Positions 50,118 through 59,415 of a stretch of 64,000 nucleotides of DNA are shown piece after piece. Each line of letters opens with the position of its first letter. Within the stretch, counting starts at the first letter, position 1. This stretch comes from Lautropia mirabilis. GTDB lineage: Bacteria; Pseudomonadota; Gammaproteobacteria; Burkholderiales; Burkholderiaceae_B. Where the stretch lies: positions 62,001-126,000 of the forward strand of contig CAMCOS010000005.1 in assembly GCA_945876565.1 (NCBI GenBank), written 5' to 3'. The translations under genes were made by a program, and so were the position numbers. The notes beneath the pieces are model-generated. The model saw only the letters and a program-made list of their open reading frames with translations, searched no databases and had not been told where the DNA came from.

Positions 50118-51035
50118 ATGATCAAAAACATGTTTGGACGTTGGTTTGCCATGATGTTGATCGCAGCAAGCGGTTTTGCGATGATGGCCGTTTCGTTTGA
50201 GGCGCAAGCCAAACGGTTCGGTGGTGGATTCAGTAGTGGCAAACAATCGGTCAATGTGATGCAGCAGCGTCAGGCGGTTACACCACCTGCAGCCACCCCA
50301 CCGAAGGCCGCTGGTGCGGCTGGTGCCGCCACTGCCGCCTCAGGCTCAAGATGGCTTGGCCCGTTGGCAGGCATCGCGGCTGGCCTGGGTATCGCGGCTT
50401 TGTTGGCCCACTTTGGACTTGGTGGTGCCATGGCTGATTTGTTGGTAATGGCGCTGCTGGCTGCTGTCGCGTTTTTTGGTATCCGTTTCATGTTGCGTGC
50501 GTTCAGCGGTGGCTTAAACCCCGCAGCCCAAGCGGCTAACGTGACGGGTATGCAGCGTCGTCAATATGGTCAAGAGCAACCGTCCCGTGCACCCATGTCC
50601 GGTCTGTTTGGCGCGGGCGCCGTGCAGCCCGAGCAGCCCAGCCCGGTCGTGGGCGATTGGTTCATTCCGGCAGACTTCGATCAGCAATCTTTTCTTGAAG
50701 AAGCTAAAAGGCAGTTCATGGCGGTGCAAAAAGCGTGGGACACGATGGATTTTGATGGCTTGCAGTCGCGTCTGACCGAGGAGCTTTATGCTGAGTACGC
50801 CGGCAAAATGGCGGCACACGGCGGCAATAACCATACCGACGTAGTGCTTTTGAATGCCAATTTGATGGGTATCGAGAAGCTTTCCAATGGTCACCTGGCT
50901 AGCGTGCGGTTTTCTGGGATGATCCGTGAAGACAATCATCCTGAGGCCGTCTCATTTGAAGAGGTTTGGAACCTCTTTAAGCCAGACAGCAAGGGCTGGC
51001 TGCTCGCTGGTGTTCAGCAGCTTTCTTCGAACTAG
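50118..51035 (+). CDS. Tim44-like domain membrane protein
   Basis: KRFGGGFSSGKQ, central TM segments, C-terminal Tim44-like domain FLEEAKRQFMAVQKAWDTMDFDGLQSRLTEELYAEYA. Confidence 0.9.
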   Translation: MIKNMFGRWFAMMLIAASGFAMMAVSFEAQAKRFGGGFSSGKQSVNVMQQRQAVTPPAATPPKAAGAAGAATAASGSRWLGPLAGIAAGLGIAALLAHFGLGGAMADLLVMALLAAVAFFGIRFMLRAFSGGLNPAAQAANVTGMQRRQYGQEQPSRAPMSGLFGAGAVQPEQPSPVVGDWFIPADFDQQSFLEEAKRQFMAVQKAWDTMDFDGLQSRLTEELYAEYAGKMAAHGGNNHTDVVLLNANLMGIEKLSNGHLASVRFSGMIREDNHPEAVSFEEVWNLFKPDSKGWLLAGVQQLSSN

Positions 51036-51099
51036 ACATTTTGAGTGGGATGGCCGCGGCGCTAGCAGTTAAACTTCGAGTAGAGATTTAACTGAGGTC

Positions 51100-51795
51100 T
51101 TGGCCATTTCCACCTTATCCTTACCCCCTTCCTTATTTAACCGTGTCTGTCAGCAGCCGCCGCGGCAAGTCTTTTGTGACTTGCTCAACGGCCTGTTTGA
51201 ACGCCAGTCCGCTGTCTTTGATTTATTGTCGTGCCATGCCGGTCAGAGTTTTCGTTTATTGGCCAGTCCGGTGGATGCGGCATTGACCATCGGGCATGAC
51301 GGGCGGCTTGCGCCAGCTGACTTGGCTGTTGTGCCAGATGTGACCCTGACCATTGACACGGCCAAGCTTTGGTCCGAGGGTTGGCGACCTGGGCAGACGT
51401 TGCTTGAGCGTGTGGGTCTGGTTCACGTTAGCGGTGATGCTGCGTTGGCGCAGACATTGTCCACGCTAGCCAAGTCATGGCGGCCAGATATCGAAGACTT
51501 GTTGTCCCAGTACATCGGCGACGTTGCGGCGGTTCAAATTGTGGCTGGTGCCAAGCGCTTGACGATGTTGGCGGCTCAGTTTTTTGTGCGAACCTCTGCC
51601 AATATGGCTGAGTACGCGGCACATGAGGCCCAGTGGCTTGTCGCAGACGCACGCATGCGCGAGCACACGAGCGAACTTTCGAGTTTGAACGCTGATTTGG
51701 ACAGTCTGCAAAAGCGCATTGAGGCACTAGATGCCCGTACCAAATCGTTTGGCGAGGTTTCAGCCAATCAAGCCTCAACCGGAGGCTTGCGATGA
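51100..51795 (+). CDS. ubiJ: Ubiquinone biosynthesis accessory factor UbiJ-like (SCP2 domain)
   Basis: SCP2-like N-terminus, C-terminal coiled coil; directly upstream of ubiB with 4-bp overlap. Confidence 0.85.
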   Translation: MAISTLSLPPSLFNRVCQQPPRQVFCDLLNGLFERQSAVFDLLSCHAGQSFRLLASPVDAALTIGHDGRLAPADLAVVPDVTLTIDTAKLWSEGWRPGQTLLERVGLVHVSGDAALAQTLSTLAKSWRPDIEDLLSQYIGDVAAVQIVAGAKRLTMLAAQFFVRTSANMAEYAAHEAQWLVADARMREHTSELSSLNADLDSLQKRIEALDARTKSFGEVSANQASTGGLR

Positions 51796-53339
51796 GCGCC
51801 TTGCGCTTGACCCGTATCATCGTGGTTAGCCTGCGTTATCGGCTCGATGAACTGGTGTTATCGAGTTTTGATCATCCGTGGGCGGTGCGACTGTTGCGGT
51901 TGGTGCGCATGGGCGCGGCGCCCAAGATGCCGCGTGGTCAGCGTTTGAGGCTTGCGCTGGAGTCGCTTGGGCCTATTTTCGTAAAGTTTGGGCAAGTGCT
52001 CTCGACAAGGCGAGATTTGATTCCGCCGGATGTGGCTGATGAATTGGCCTTGTTGCAAGATCACGTGGCACCATTTGCTTCGGCTCAAGCCGCTCAAATC
52101 ATCGAAAGTGCGCTTGGCGCACCGCCGGCGCAGCTGTTCGCACATTTTGAAGTGGATCCTGTCGCATCAGCCTCGATTGCTCAGGTTCATTTTGCGACCT
52201 TGTATGACGGCCAGGAAGTTGCCGTCAAGGTGTTGCGCCCTGGGATGCTGGAGGTCATCGATCACGACTTGGCGTTGCTGCGCCAAGTCGCGCGATTGGT
52301 CGAGCGGCTGTCACCTGATGGCAAGCGTTTAAAGCCTCGCGAAGTTGTGGCTGAGTTTGACAAGTACTTGCATGACGAGCTCGATTTGCTTCGAGAAGCG
52401 TCCAATTGTAGCCAGCTCAGACGTAATTTCTCGCCTGGCACTGATCGTGGCGAGTTGCTCATGGTGCCGGAAGTGTATTGGGACTATTGCGCCACCAACG
52501 TGTTCACGATGCAACGCATGTACGGCATTCCGGTGGGACAGATTGAGCGGTTAAGGCAAGCGGGTATTGATCTTAAAGAGTTGTCACGAACCGGCGTGGA
52601 AATTTTCTTTACCCAGGTCTTTACCGATGGGTTTTTTCACGCAGACATGCATCCTGGCAATATTTACGTCTCGGACAACTCCGAGACTTTTGGTCGTTAT
52701 ATCGCACTTGACTTCGGCATCGTTGGCTCGCTTTCAGAGTTCGATAAAAACTATCTGGCACAGAATTTCCTGGCGTTCTTCCAGCGTGACTACCGCCGGG
52801 TGGCACGCCTGCACATCGAATCTGGTTGGGTTCCGGCTGACACGCGTGAAGAGGAACTCGAGGGGGCGATTCGGGCTGTGTGCGAACCGTACTTTGATCG
52901 GCCATTGGCTGAAATTTCTTTGGGACAAGTTTTATTGCGCCTGTTTCAAACGTCGCGGCGTTTTCACGTTGAGATTCAGCCTCAGCTGGTCTTACTACAA
53001 AAGACGCTACTCAATGTCGAGGGATTGGGGCGCCAGCTGTATCCTCAGCTGGACTTGTGGGAAACGGCCAAACCCTATCTAGAAAAATGGATGCACGACA
53101 GAGTAGGCTTAAGCGGTCTGCGCCGCAAAGTAACGCTTGAGGCTGGGCAGTGGGCTCAATGGTTACCGGAGATGCCTAGGCTAATACACGCCGCCTTGAC
53201 CAAGCCAAACCACAGCGAGGATGTCTGGCGCGAGCTTAAATTACTGCGACAAGAGCGTGAACGCGGTAATCGAATTAACGCAGTCTTGCTGGTCTTGTCC
53301 TCACTGGCGCTTGGTGTTGCGCTTTATCACATGTGGTGA
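51792..53339 (+). CDS. ubiB: Ubiquinone biosynthesis regulatory protein kinase UbiB
   Basis: [90 protein letters not shown]. Confidence 0.97.
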   Translation: MSALRLTRIIVVSLRYRLDELVLSSFDHPWAVRLLRLVRMGAAPKMPRGQRLRLALESLGPIFVKFGQVLSTRRDLIPPDVADELALLQDHVAPFASAQAAQIIESALGAPPAQLFAHFEVDPVASASIAQVHFATLYDGQEVAVKVLRPGMLEVIDHDLALLRQVARLVERLSPDGKRLKPREVVAEFDKYLHDELDLLREASNCSQLRRNFSPGTDRGELLMVPEVYWDYCATNVFTMQRMYGIPVGQIERLRQAGIDLKELSRTGVEIFFTQVFTDGFFHADMHPGNIYVSDNSETFGRYIALDFGIVGSLSEFDKNYLAQNFLAFFQRDYRRVARLHIESGWVPADTREEELEGAIRAVCEPYFDRPLAEISLGQVLLRLFQTSRRFHVEIQPQLVLLQKTLLNVEGLGRQLYPQLDLWETAKPYLEKWMHDRVGLSGLRRKVTLEAGQWAQWLPEMPRLIHAALTKPNHSEDVWRELKLLRQERERGNRINAVLLVLSSLALGVALYHMW

Positions 53340-53439
53340 AGAGCGTTTAACACACCAGTGCGTGTGGTTTGTCATCCAACCGAAGGCTATATCGGTTATT
53401 AATACACAACTATTTCATTTTTTATAGGCGCGGCAGCTC

Positions 53440-54300
53440 ATGCTATATCCTGAATTGTTCAAGTCACTCGAAGCGGTCCGTTGGAATATGGATGCCGACA
53501 TCCCATGGGACAAGTTTGACCCGTTGCTTCTGACTGACGAACAAGCGCAGACCATCAAGATGAACGCCATCACAGAGTGGGCAGCGTTACCGGCCACGGA
53601 AATGTTTTTGCGTGACAACCGCGGCGACAGCGACTTCAGTGCCTTTATGTCGGTCTGGTTTTTTGAAGAGCAGAAACATTCCTTAGTGTTGATTGAGTAT
53701 CTTCGCCGCTTTCGTCCCGACCTCGTGCCCACTGAGCAAGAGTTGCACAAAGTGCGATTCGAGTTTGATCCGGCCCCCGCGCTTGAAACGCTGATGTTGC
53801 ATTTTTGTGGTGAGATCAGGCTCAATCACTGGTACCGGTGTGCTGAACAATGGCACACAGAACCAGTGATTCGAAACATTTACGAGATCATCGCGCAAGA
53901 CGAAGCCCGCCATGCAGGTGCATACCTGCGCTACATGCGCCGCGCACTTCATGACCTTGGTGATAAAACCGCACAAGAGGCTAAGCGGGCGTTTTGCAAG
54001 ATTGGCGTCTTGATGGCGTCAGCCAAGCGCACCGCTCAGGCCTTGCATCCCACTAATTTGCACGTCAACCGTGACCTGTTCCCCAACGACACGGTGCAGT
54101 CCAAGTTGCCCGAGCCAGGTTGGCTTGAGCGCTGGCTTGATGAACAGATTCGTTTCGATGGGAAATGGGAAACCAAGGTGGCTGATCGAATCCTGCATAA
54201 CTTGTCTGTTTTGTTTGGGCAGCCCTTTAAAACCGTCCAAGAACTCAACCGATTTCGCAAAGGCTTGGACAAGTCGGGTGAGCCGGCGTTGCAGGCGTAA
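53440..54300 (+). CDS. Ferritin-like / acyl-ACP desaturase-like di-iron protein of unknown function
   Basis: Paired ExxH motifs: WFFEEQKHSLVLIEYLRR and IAQDEARHAGAYLRYMRRAL, resembling acyl-ACP desaturase di-iron motifs. Confidence 0.75.
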   Translation: MLYPELFKSLEAVRWNMDADIPWDKFDPLLLTDEQAQTIKMNAITEWAALPATEMFLRDNRGDSDFSAFMSVWFFEEQKHSLVLIEYLRRFRPDLVPTEQELHKVRFEFDPAPALETLMLHFCGEIRLNHWYRCAEQWHTEPVIRNIYEIIAQDEARHAGAYLRYMRRALHDLGDKTAQEAKRAFCKIGVLMASAKRTAQALHPTNLHVNRDLFPNDTVQSKLPEPGWLERWLDEQIRFDGKWETKVADRILHNLSVLFGQPFKTVQELNRFRKGLDKSGEPALQA

Positions 54301-54333
54301 CAGAACTAAACGACTTAACAGACGTTGGGATTT

Positions 54334-54822
54334 ATGCCTGCGCGCTTTGACTCAAAAATCTTGTCGCCACAGCAGTGCCTGCAGTGGCGCCGCTCGGATA
54401 AGTGTGTCGCACCCGTGGTTTTTACCAATGGTGTGTTTGATTTGTTGCACCGTGGGCACGTGACGTACCTTGATGAGGCGGCCAAGCTTGGTGGTTGCTT
54501 GATTGTTGCCATTAACACCGATGCCTCGGCCAAGCGCTTGGGCAAAGGCCCTGAGCGACCCTTGAACAGCCAAGAGGATCGCGCGGCCATGCTCGCTGCC
54601 TTGGCGTGCGTGAGTGCGGTCACCCTATTTGATGAAGACACACCTTATGAGTTGATCGAGCTGTTGCGACCGGACGTGTTGGTCAAGGGTGGTGATTACG
54701 ACATGAGCAAGTTGCGAGAAACTGCGCTGGTGCAGTCTTGGGGTGGGCGCGCGCTTGCTGTACCGTTTGAGTATGAGCGGTCAACAACAGCACTGGTCAA
54801 TAAGATCAAGCGGTCGGTCTAG
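54334..54822 (+). CDS. rfaE2: D-glycero-beta-D-manno-heptose 1-phosphate adenylyltransferase
   Basis: VFTNGVFDLLHRGHVTYLDEAAKLGGCLIVAINTDASAKRLGKGPERPLNSQEDRAAMLAAL. Confidence 0.95.
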   Translation: MPARFDSKILSPQQCLQWRRSDKCVAPVVFTNGVFDLLHRGHVTYLDEAAKLGGCLIVAINTDASAKRLGKGPERPLNSQEDRAAMLAALACVSAVTLFDEDTPYELIELLRPDVLVKGGDYDMSKLRETALVQSWGGRALAVPFEYERSTTALVNKIKRSV

Positions 54823-54826
54823 ATCG

Positions 54827-54853
54827 CGCTAGCGTCTCTAGCGAACGCTAGCG
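54827..54853. repeat. Inverted repeat CGCTAGCGT-(9 nt)-ACGCTAGCG at rfaE2/tolC convergent junction
   Basis: Perfect 9-bp stem overlapping the tolC stop codon; three CTAGCG copies; no T-tract. Confidence 0.6.
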
Positions 54854-56245
54854 ACGCCCTTTGACATCGTGCATGACGCCTGTGCCGGGCGCACCGGGTG
54901 GTTTGAGCAACTGGTTGATAGCAAACAAATCTGACTCAGATAGAACGCCGCTGTTTGCCCTAAGTTGTAAGCTCGTCAATAGCGTCTCGTAGCGAGCAGC
55001 AGCCAGATCACGTTTGGTGATAAACAACTGCCTTTGCGCATCCAGCACATCGAGGTTGATACGCACCCCGATTTCATAGCCTGTGAGGTTGGCCCTCAGT
55101 GCCGAGAGACTGGATTTCTCTGCCGCCTCCAAGCCTTTGATGCGTGAAAGGCCGGCTTGAACACCATTGAAGTATTGCCGCGAGAGTTGTAAAGAACGAC
55201 GTCGCTCGGCCTCAAGGTCATAAACAGACTTTTGCTGCAACTCGGCCTTCTCAACCACCGTGGCGCTCACCCCGCCGCCCGAGTAGATCGGTACAGATAG
55301 TGTCAGTCCAACCGTGTTGTCGATCGTGCGCCCATCGAAAAAAGGCTGTATTTGGGTGTTGCCGACCAAGTTGCTGGTTGACGACGCAGTCAGGTTGACG
55401 GTTGGGTAGTGTCCCGACTTGGCAATCTCGATGTCGTATTGAGCAATCCGGGTTTGTATCTGTGCCCGAACGACATTGAGGTTGGCTGCACGTGCCTGAT
55501 CAGACCAAGGGCCAAGCTTGTTTGGTTGTGGTGCTGGCAATGCGATGTTGTACGGTAATGGATGCAGCGACTGCGGTATCGGTTGTCTGCCGATGATTCG
55601 TGCCAGTTCGTCTTCCGAGTTGCTGAGCTCGTTTTCCAGGCCAATGAGGTTGGCCGAGGTCAGGTCAAAGCGCGCTTGGGCTTCGAGCGCATCGGTCACG
55701 GTGGCATCACCGAGCTCAAAGCGCCGCTTGGCTGCAGAGAGCTGCTCAGCAATCGAGCGCAGCTCGGCGTTGAGCGCGTCAACCTCATCTTGCAACGCGA
55801 GAATTCGAAAGTATGATTCACTGACGCGCAGCATCAAGTCTTGGTAGGCGAGCTGCAGTTGCACTTCGGCGCTCGCCACTTGAAGCTTGGATTGTTCGTA
55901 GCCTTGAATGGCAGACCAATTAAAAATCGGTTGAGTCAGGTTCAGCGCCCACGCGGCACGCGAACCTTGAAATGTTTGGCTAAAGCTACCCGTGGCTCTG
56001 TCGTCTTGGTACGCGCCAGTTAGTGACGCGTTGATCTCGGGCAGCAAGTTCGCACGAGCTTGCGGCATTAGTTGTGCGGCAGCGCGGTAGTCAGCTCGAG
56101 CGGCCTGATAAGTCGGGTCGTTGTTAAGGGCCAGTTGCCAAACCTGCGACAAATCCATGGCGCCAGAACTTGCAAAGAAAGCGGATAACCCGAGGGCCAC
56201 CACTAGACCAGCCAATCGACGAGTGCGAGCCATCCATGCCACCAT
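54848..56245 (-). CDS. tolC: TolC-family outer membrane efflux protein
   Basis: Signal peptide; LSQVWQLALNNDPTYQAARADYRAAAQLMPQARANLLPEIN; GVRINLDVLDAQRQLFITKRDLAAARYETLLTSLQLRANSGVLSE. Confidence 0.95.
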   Translation of the reverse strand: MVAWMARTRRLAGLVVALGLSAFFASSGAMDLSQVWQLALNNDPTYQAARADYRAAAQLMPQARANLLPEINASLTGAYQDDRATGSFSQTFQGSRAAWALNLTQPIFNWSAIQGYEQSKLQVASAEVQLQLAYQDLMLRVSESYFRILALQDEVDALNAELRSIAEQLSAAKRRFELGDATVTDALEAQARFDLTSANLIGLENELSNSEDELARIIGRQPIPQSLHPLPYNIALPAPQPNKLGPWSDQARAANLNVVRAQIQTRIAQYDIEIAKSGHYPTVNLTASSTSNLVGNTQIQPFFDGRTIDNTVGLTLSVPIYSGGGVSATVVEKAELQQKSVYDLEAERRRSLQLSRQYFNGVQAGLSRIKGLEAAEKSSLSALRANLTGYEIGVRINLDVLDAQRQLFITKRDLAAARYETLLTSLQLRANSGVLSESDLFAINQLLKPPGAPGTGVMHDVKGRR

Positions 56246-56935
56246 TTAAAATTTAAATCGGGAGACGCGCGGGCCTACCAAAGGTTTGATCACCGTTTCA
56301 AATAGTGATTCCGCCTCAAAACTAGCTGCGGTCATGCGGGTGATGCGAATTGCGGTCATAACCGGTGCCTGACCGATCACTGCCACCAGGCGGCCACCAA
56401 CGCGTAGTTGGTATTTCAAAGTGTCGGGAATACATGGGAGCGAACCAGAAACCAGCACAGCATCGTACTCGGTGGTGCCCCAGCCTTCACTGCCGTCGCC
56501 AAGTTCAACGGTGACATTGGTGATGCCAGCCGATTGTAAGTTTTGCAGGGCAAACGCCGATAGACGTGAGTCGATCTCCACGCTGGTGACTTGGCGCGCC
56601 ATCGCTGAGAGCAAGGCAGCCTGATAACCAGAGCCCGTGCCGATTTCTAGAACACAGTCGGCCGGATTCAGGTTTAGTGCCTGAGCCAGTCGGGCTTCAA
56701 GCTTGGGCGTTAACATGACCTGGTGGGTGTCTTCTGAGTGCACGATCAGCGGGATCTCCAGGTCACAGAACGCCAACCCTTTGTGCTCTTGCGGCACGAA
56801 CAGTTCGCGGGGGACCTGGGCAATGCCTTGCAGCACACGGCTGTCATTCACATCCCATGGGCGTATTTGTTGCTCGACCATGTTGAATCGGGCGCGTTCG
56901 ATCTCGGGCAGGCTGGAAGCTTTCATGATGATCAT
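56246..56935 (-). CDS. pcm: Protein-L-isoaspartate O-methyltransferase
   Basis: ARFNMVEQQIRPWDVNDSRVLQGIAQVPRELFVP; MLTPKLEARLAQALNLNPADCVLEIGTGSGYQAALLS. Confidence 0.94.
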   Translation of the reverse strand: MIIMKASSLPEIERARFNMVEQQIRPWDVNDSRVLQGIAQVPRELFVPQEHKGLAFCDLEIPLIVHSEDTHQVMLTPKLEARLAQALNLNPADCVLEIGTGSGYQAALLSAMARQVTSVEIDSRLSAFALQNLQSAGITNVTVELGDGSEGWGTTEYDAVLVSGSLPCIPDTLKYQLRVGGRLVAVIGQAPVMTAIRITRMTAASFEAESLFETVIKPLVGPRVSRFKF

Positions 56936-56947
56936 TAGTTACCATTA

Positions 56948-57778
56948 TCACTCCATTGTACTAGGGGTTTTCCAGAGTTTGTGGAAATGGTGCACGGGGC
57001 CATGGCCATCGCCCACAGACAGTTGACCAGACTCCTCAATTGCACGAACCAGATAGCGCTTGGCCTGGTGGGCCGCCTCTTGGGCGGTTAGACCTTTGGC
57101 CAGGAGTGTTGCCAGCGCGGCCGATAACGTACAACCGGTGCCATGGGTGTTACGGGTATCGATGCGGTGACCCGGCAGCTCAATCATGACGTCACCGTCA
57201 TGCAAAAGATCAGTGGTGTCCGAGCCAGGCAGGTGACCGCCTTTGAGGAACACCCAGCGGTGACCATCATGGTCCATGAGTCTGCGCAATTTCTCTGCGT
57301 GTTGACGCATCTCTTTGATGCTCTGAGCCGCGCCTGTTTCCAGCAACACACCGGCTTCAGGTAGGTTGGGGGTGATCATGGTGGCGAGCGGCAGCAGCGC
57401 CTCTCGCAGCTCACCGACGGCGCTCTTCTGAAGCAGCATGTCACCGCTTTTGGCGACCATGACAGGGTCAAGCACCACGTGGGCAGGGCAACGACGGCCA
57501 AGTTTATCTGCCACGATGCGAATCACGGGTGCTTGGCCCAGCATGCCAATTTTGCAGGCATGAATCGTGACATCGTCAAATAATGTGTCAATTTGGGCAG
57601 CCACAAAATCTACGGGTACAGGGTGAATGTGTGTGACTGCCTGGGTGTTTTGTGCAGTCAGTGCGGCAACCACCGCACAGCCATAGCCACCGAGTGCGCT
57701 CATGGCTTTGACATCAGCCAGGATGCCAGCGCCGCCAGAGGGGTCAACACCAGCAATGGTCAGTACATTTGGAATCAT
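56948..57778 (-). CDS. thiD: Hydroxymethylpyrimidine/phosphomethylpyrimidine kinase
   Basis: PNVLTIAGVDPSGGAGILADVKAMSALGGYGCAVVAALTAQNT; NTHGTGCTLSAALATLLAKG. Confidence 0.96.
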   Translation of the reverse strand: MIPNVLTIAGVDPSGGAGILADVKAMSALGGYGCAVVAALTAQNTQAVTHIHPVPVDFVAAQIDTLFDDVTIHACKIGMLGQAPVIRIVADKLGRRCPAHVVLDPVMVAKSGDMLLQKSAVGELREALLPLATMITPNLPEAGVLLETGAAQSIKEMRQHAEKLRRLMDHDGHRWVFLKGGHLPGSDTTDLLHDGDVMIELPGHRIDTRNTHGTGCTLSAALATLLAKGLTAQEAAHQAKRYLVRAIEESGQLSVGDGHGPVHHFHKLWKTPSTME

Positions 57779-57818
57779 TGGTTTTGACTTTTAGATTGTG
57801 CAGGGTTTATTTTGCGGT

Positions 57819-58607
57819 TCAGCTGATGAGGCCGCACGTGGGCGAACTTGGGCTGGCTTCATAGGTTTTGCGGGGCATGCGCCCGGCGAGAAATGCCTCG
57901 CGGCCAGCTTGAACCGCCTTGCGCATGGCACCGGCCATCAGCACGGGATCTTTCGCTGCGGCAATGGCGGTGTTCATTAAGACCCCATCGCAGCCGAGTT
58001 CCATGGCGATGGCGGCATCGGATGCAGTGCCAACGCCGGCGTCAACCAGCACGGGTATTTTGGCCTGATCGATAATCAGTTTCAAATTCCATGGATTCAG
58101 AATGCCCATGCCAGACCCGATGAGTGAAGCCAGTGGCATGACGGCCACGCAGCCAATGTCCTCGAGCATGCGGCACTGAATGGGGTCGTCGGTGCAGTAC
58201 ACCATCACATCAAACCCATCTGCCACCAGCGTTTTGGCTGCGGCCAAGGTCTCAGGCATGTTAGGGAAAAGGGTGTGTGGATCACCCAGCACTTCGAGTT
58301 TGACTAGGCGATGACCATCCAGCAGTTCACGCGCCAATCTGAGTGTACGAACGGCATCGTCAGCGGTGTAGCAGCCAGCGGTGTTGGGCAGTAAAGTGAA
58401 TTGATCGGGTGGCAAGTAGTCCAGCAGACTCTCTTGGTCGGCATCTTGACCGATGTTGGTACGCCTGATCGCCACCGTCACAATCTTGGCGCCGCTGGCA
58501 TCGATGGCTGCCCGTGTTTGCGCAAAATCTTTGTATTTGCCAGTGCCAACCAGCAGCCGGGAGTTGTAGGGTGTTTGGGCGATGACCAGTTGGTCTGCGG
58601 TGCTCAT
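57819..58607 (-). CDS. thiG: Thiazole synthase
   Basis: [104 protein letters not shown]. Confidence 0.97.
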   Translation of the reverse strand: MSTADQLVIAQTPYNSRLLVGTGKYKDFAQTRAAIDASGAKIVTVAIRRTNIGQDADQESLLDYLPPDQFTLLPNTAGCYTADDAVRTLRLARELLDGHRLVKLEVLGDPHTLFPNMPETLAAAKTLVADGFDVMVYCTDDPIQCRMLEDIGCVAVMPLASLIGSGMGILNPWNLKLIIDQAKIPVLVDAGVGTASDAAIAMELGCDGVLMNTAIAAAKDPVLMAGAMRKAVQAGREAFLAGRMPRKTYEASPSSPTCGLIS

Positions 58608-58620
58608 TCGGACATTCCTA

Positions 58621-59415
58621 TTATTTGGAGCGCTTTAGTCGTGCGTGGCTAGCCAGTGCACAGATTTCCAGCGCAGCTTCAATAAACCTGGGACCGGGAC
58701 GATACAGCGAAGCTGCGCTGACCACGTGTAAGGGTGCCTGCAGTGTGATGAATTGAGGGTCCTCTAAAGGGCCACCACTAATGATGACATCGGGTTTGGC
58801 GGCAATCAAGCTTTCTGGGCTGATTTGTGGCGCTGGGGCATGCGTGGTTGCAAATGGATTGATGGCACCACAGCGATTTAATGTGCTGTTGATCAATTCG
58901 TGTCGGCCAATCACGAACTGCGCATCGCTGCTAGCCAGAATCACCACACGGATGGGATCGTCTGTTTGATTGGTGCCGTATTCAGTGAGTTGATCGATTT
59001 TCTGCGTAAATTGATCATGCCAAGCTTGCGCCTGGGGCAGCGTTCCAAGGGACTGCCCGAGTTGCAACACCTCTTGACCAATGGCCTCGATCGAGCCAGG
59101 GTCACTGACATAGGTCTGAATGCCCAAAGACCGCAATTGGGAGATCAGTGGTGATGGCCAACCAATCACGACACCGGGATTGAGCGCAAGCACTTGTTCA
59201 GCCCCAGTAGTTATGCCATCACCGATGCGGTTAATCTCTCTGGCTGCCTCCGGAAAGTCACTCGATTGAATGGTGCCCACGATTTGATCACCCGCACCCG
59301 CGGCAAACACCAGCTCGGTGGCGTGCGGGGTGAGGGTAATGAGGCGTTGACCTGCGTGCCCTGTGACTACAAGACTGCAAGCGAGCACGGCGGTGGTGAA
59401 AGTTAATGCGCGCAA
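58621..59415 (-). CDS. btuF: Cobalamin ABC transporter substrate-binding protein (BtuF-like)
   Basis: Signal peptide; [43 protein letters not shown]; next to btuB. Confidence 0.88.
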   Translation of the reverse strand: MRALTFTTAVLACSLVVTGHAGQRLITLTPHATELVFAAGAGDQIVGTIQSSDFPEAAREINRIGDGITTGAEQVLALNPGVVIGWPSPLISQLRSLGIQTYVSDPGSIEAIGQEVLQLGQSLGTLPQAQAWHDQFTQKIDQLTEYGTNQTDDPIRVVILASSDAQFVIGRHELINSTLNRCGAINPFATTHAPAPQISPESLIAAKPDVIISGGPLEDPQFITLQAPLHVVSAASLYRPGPRFIEAALEICALASHARLKRSK

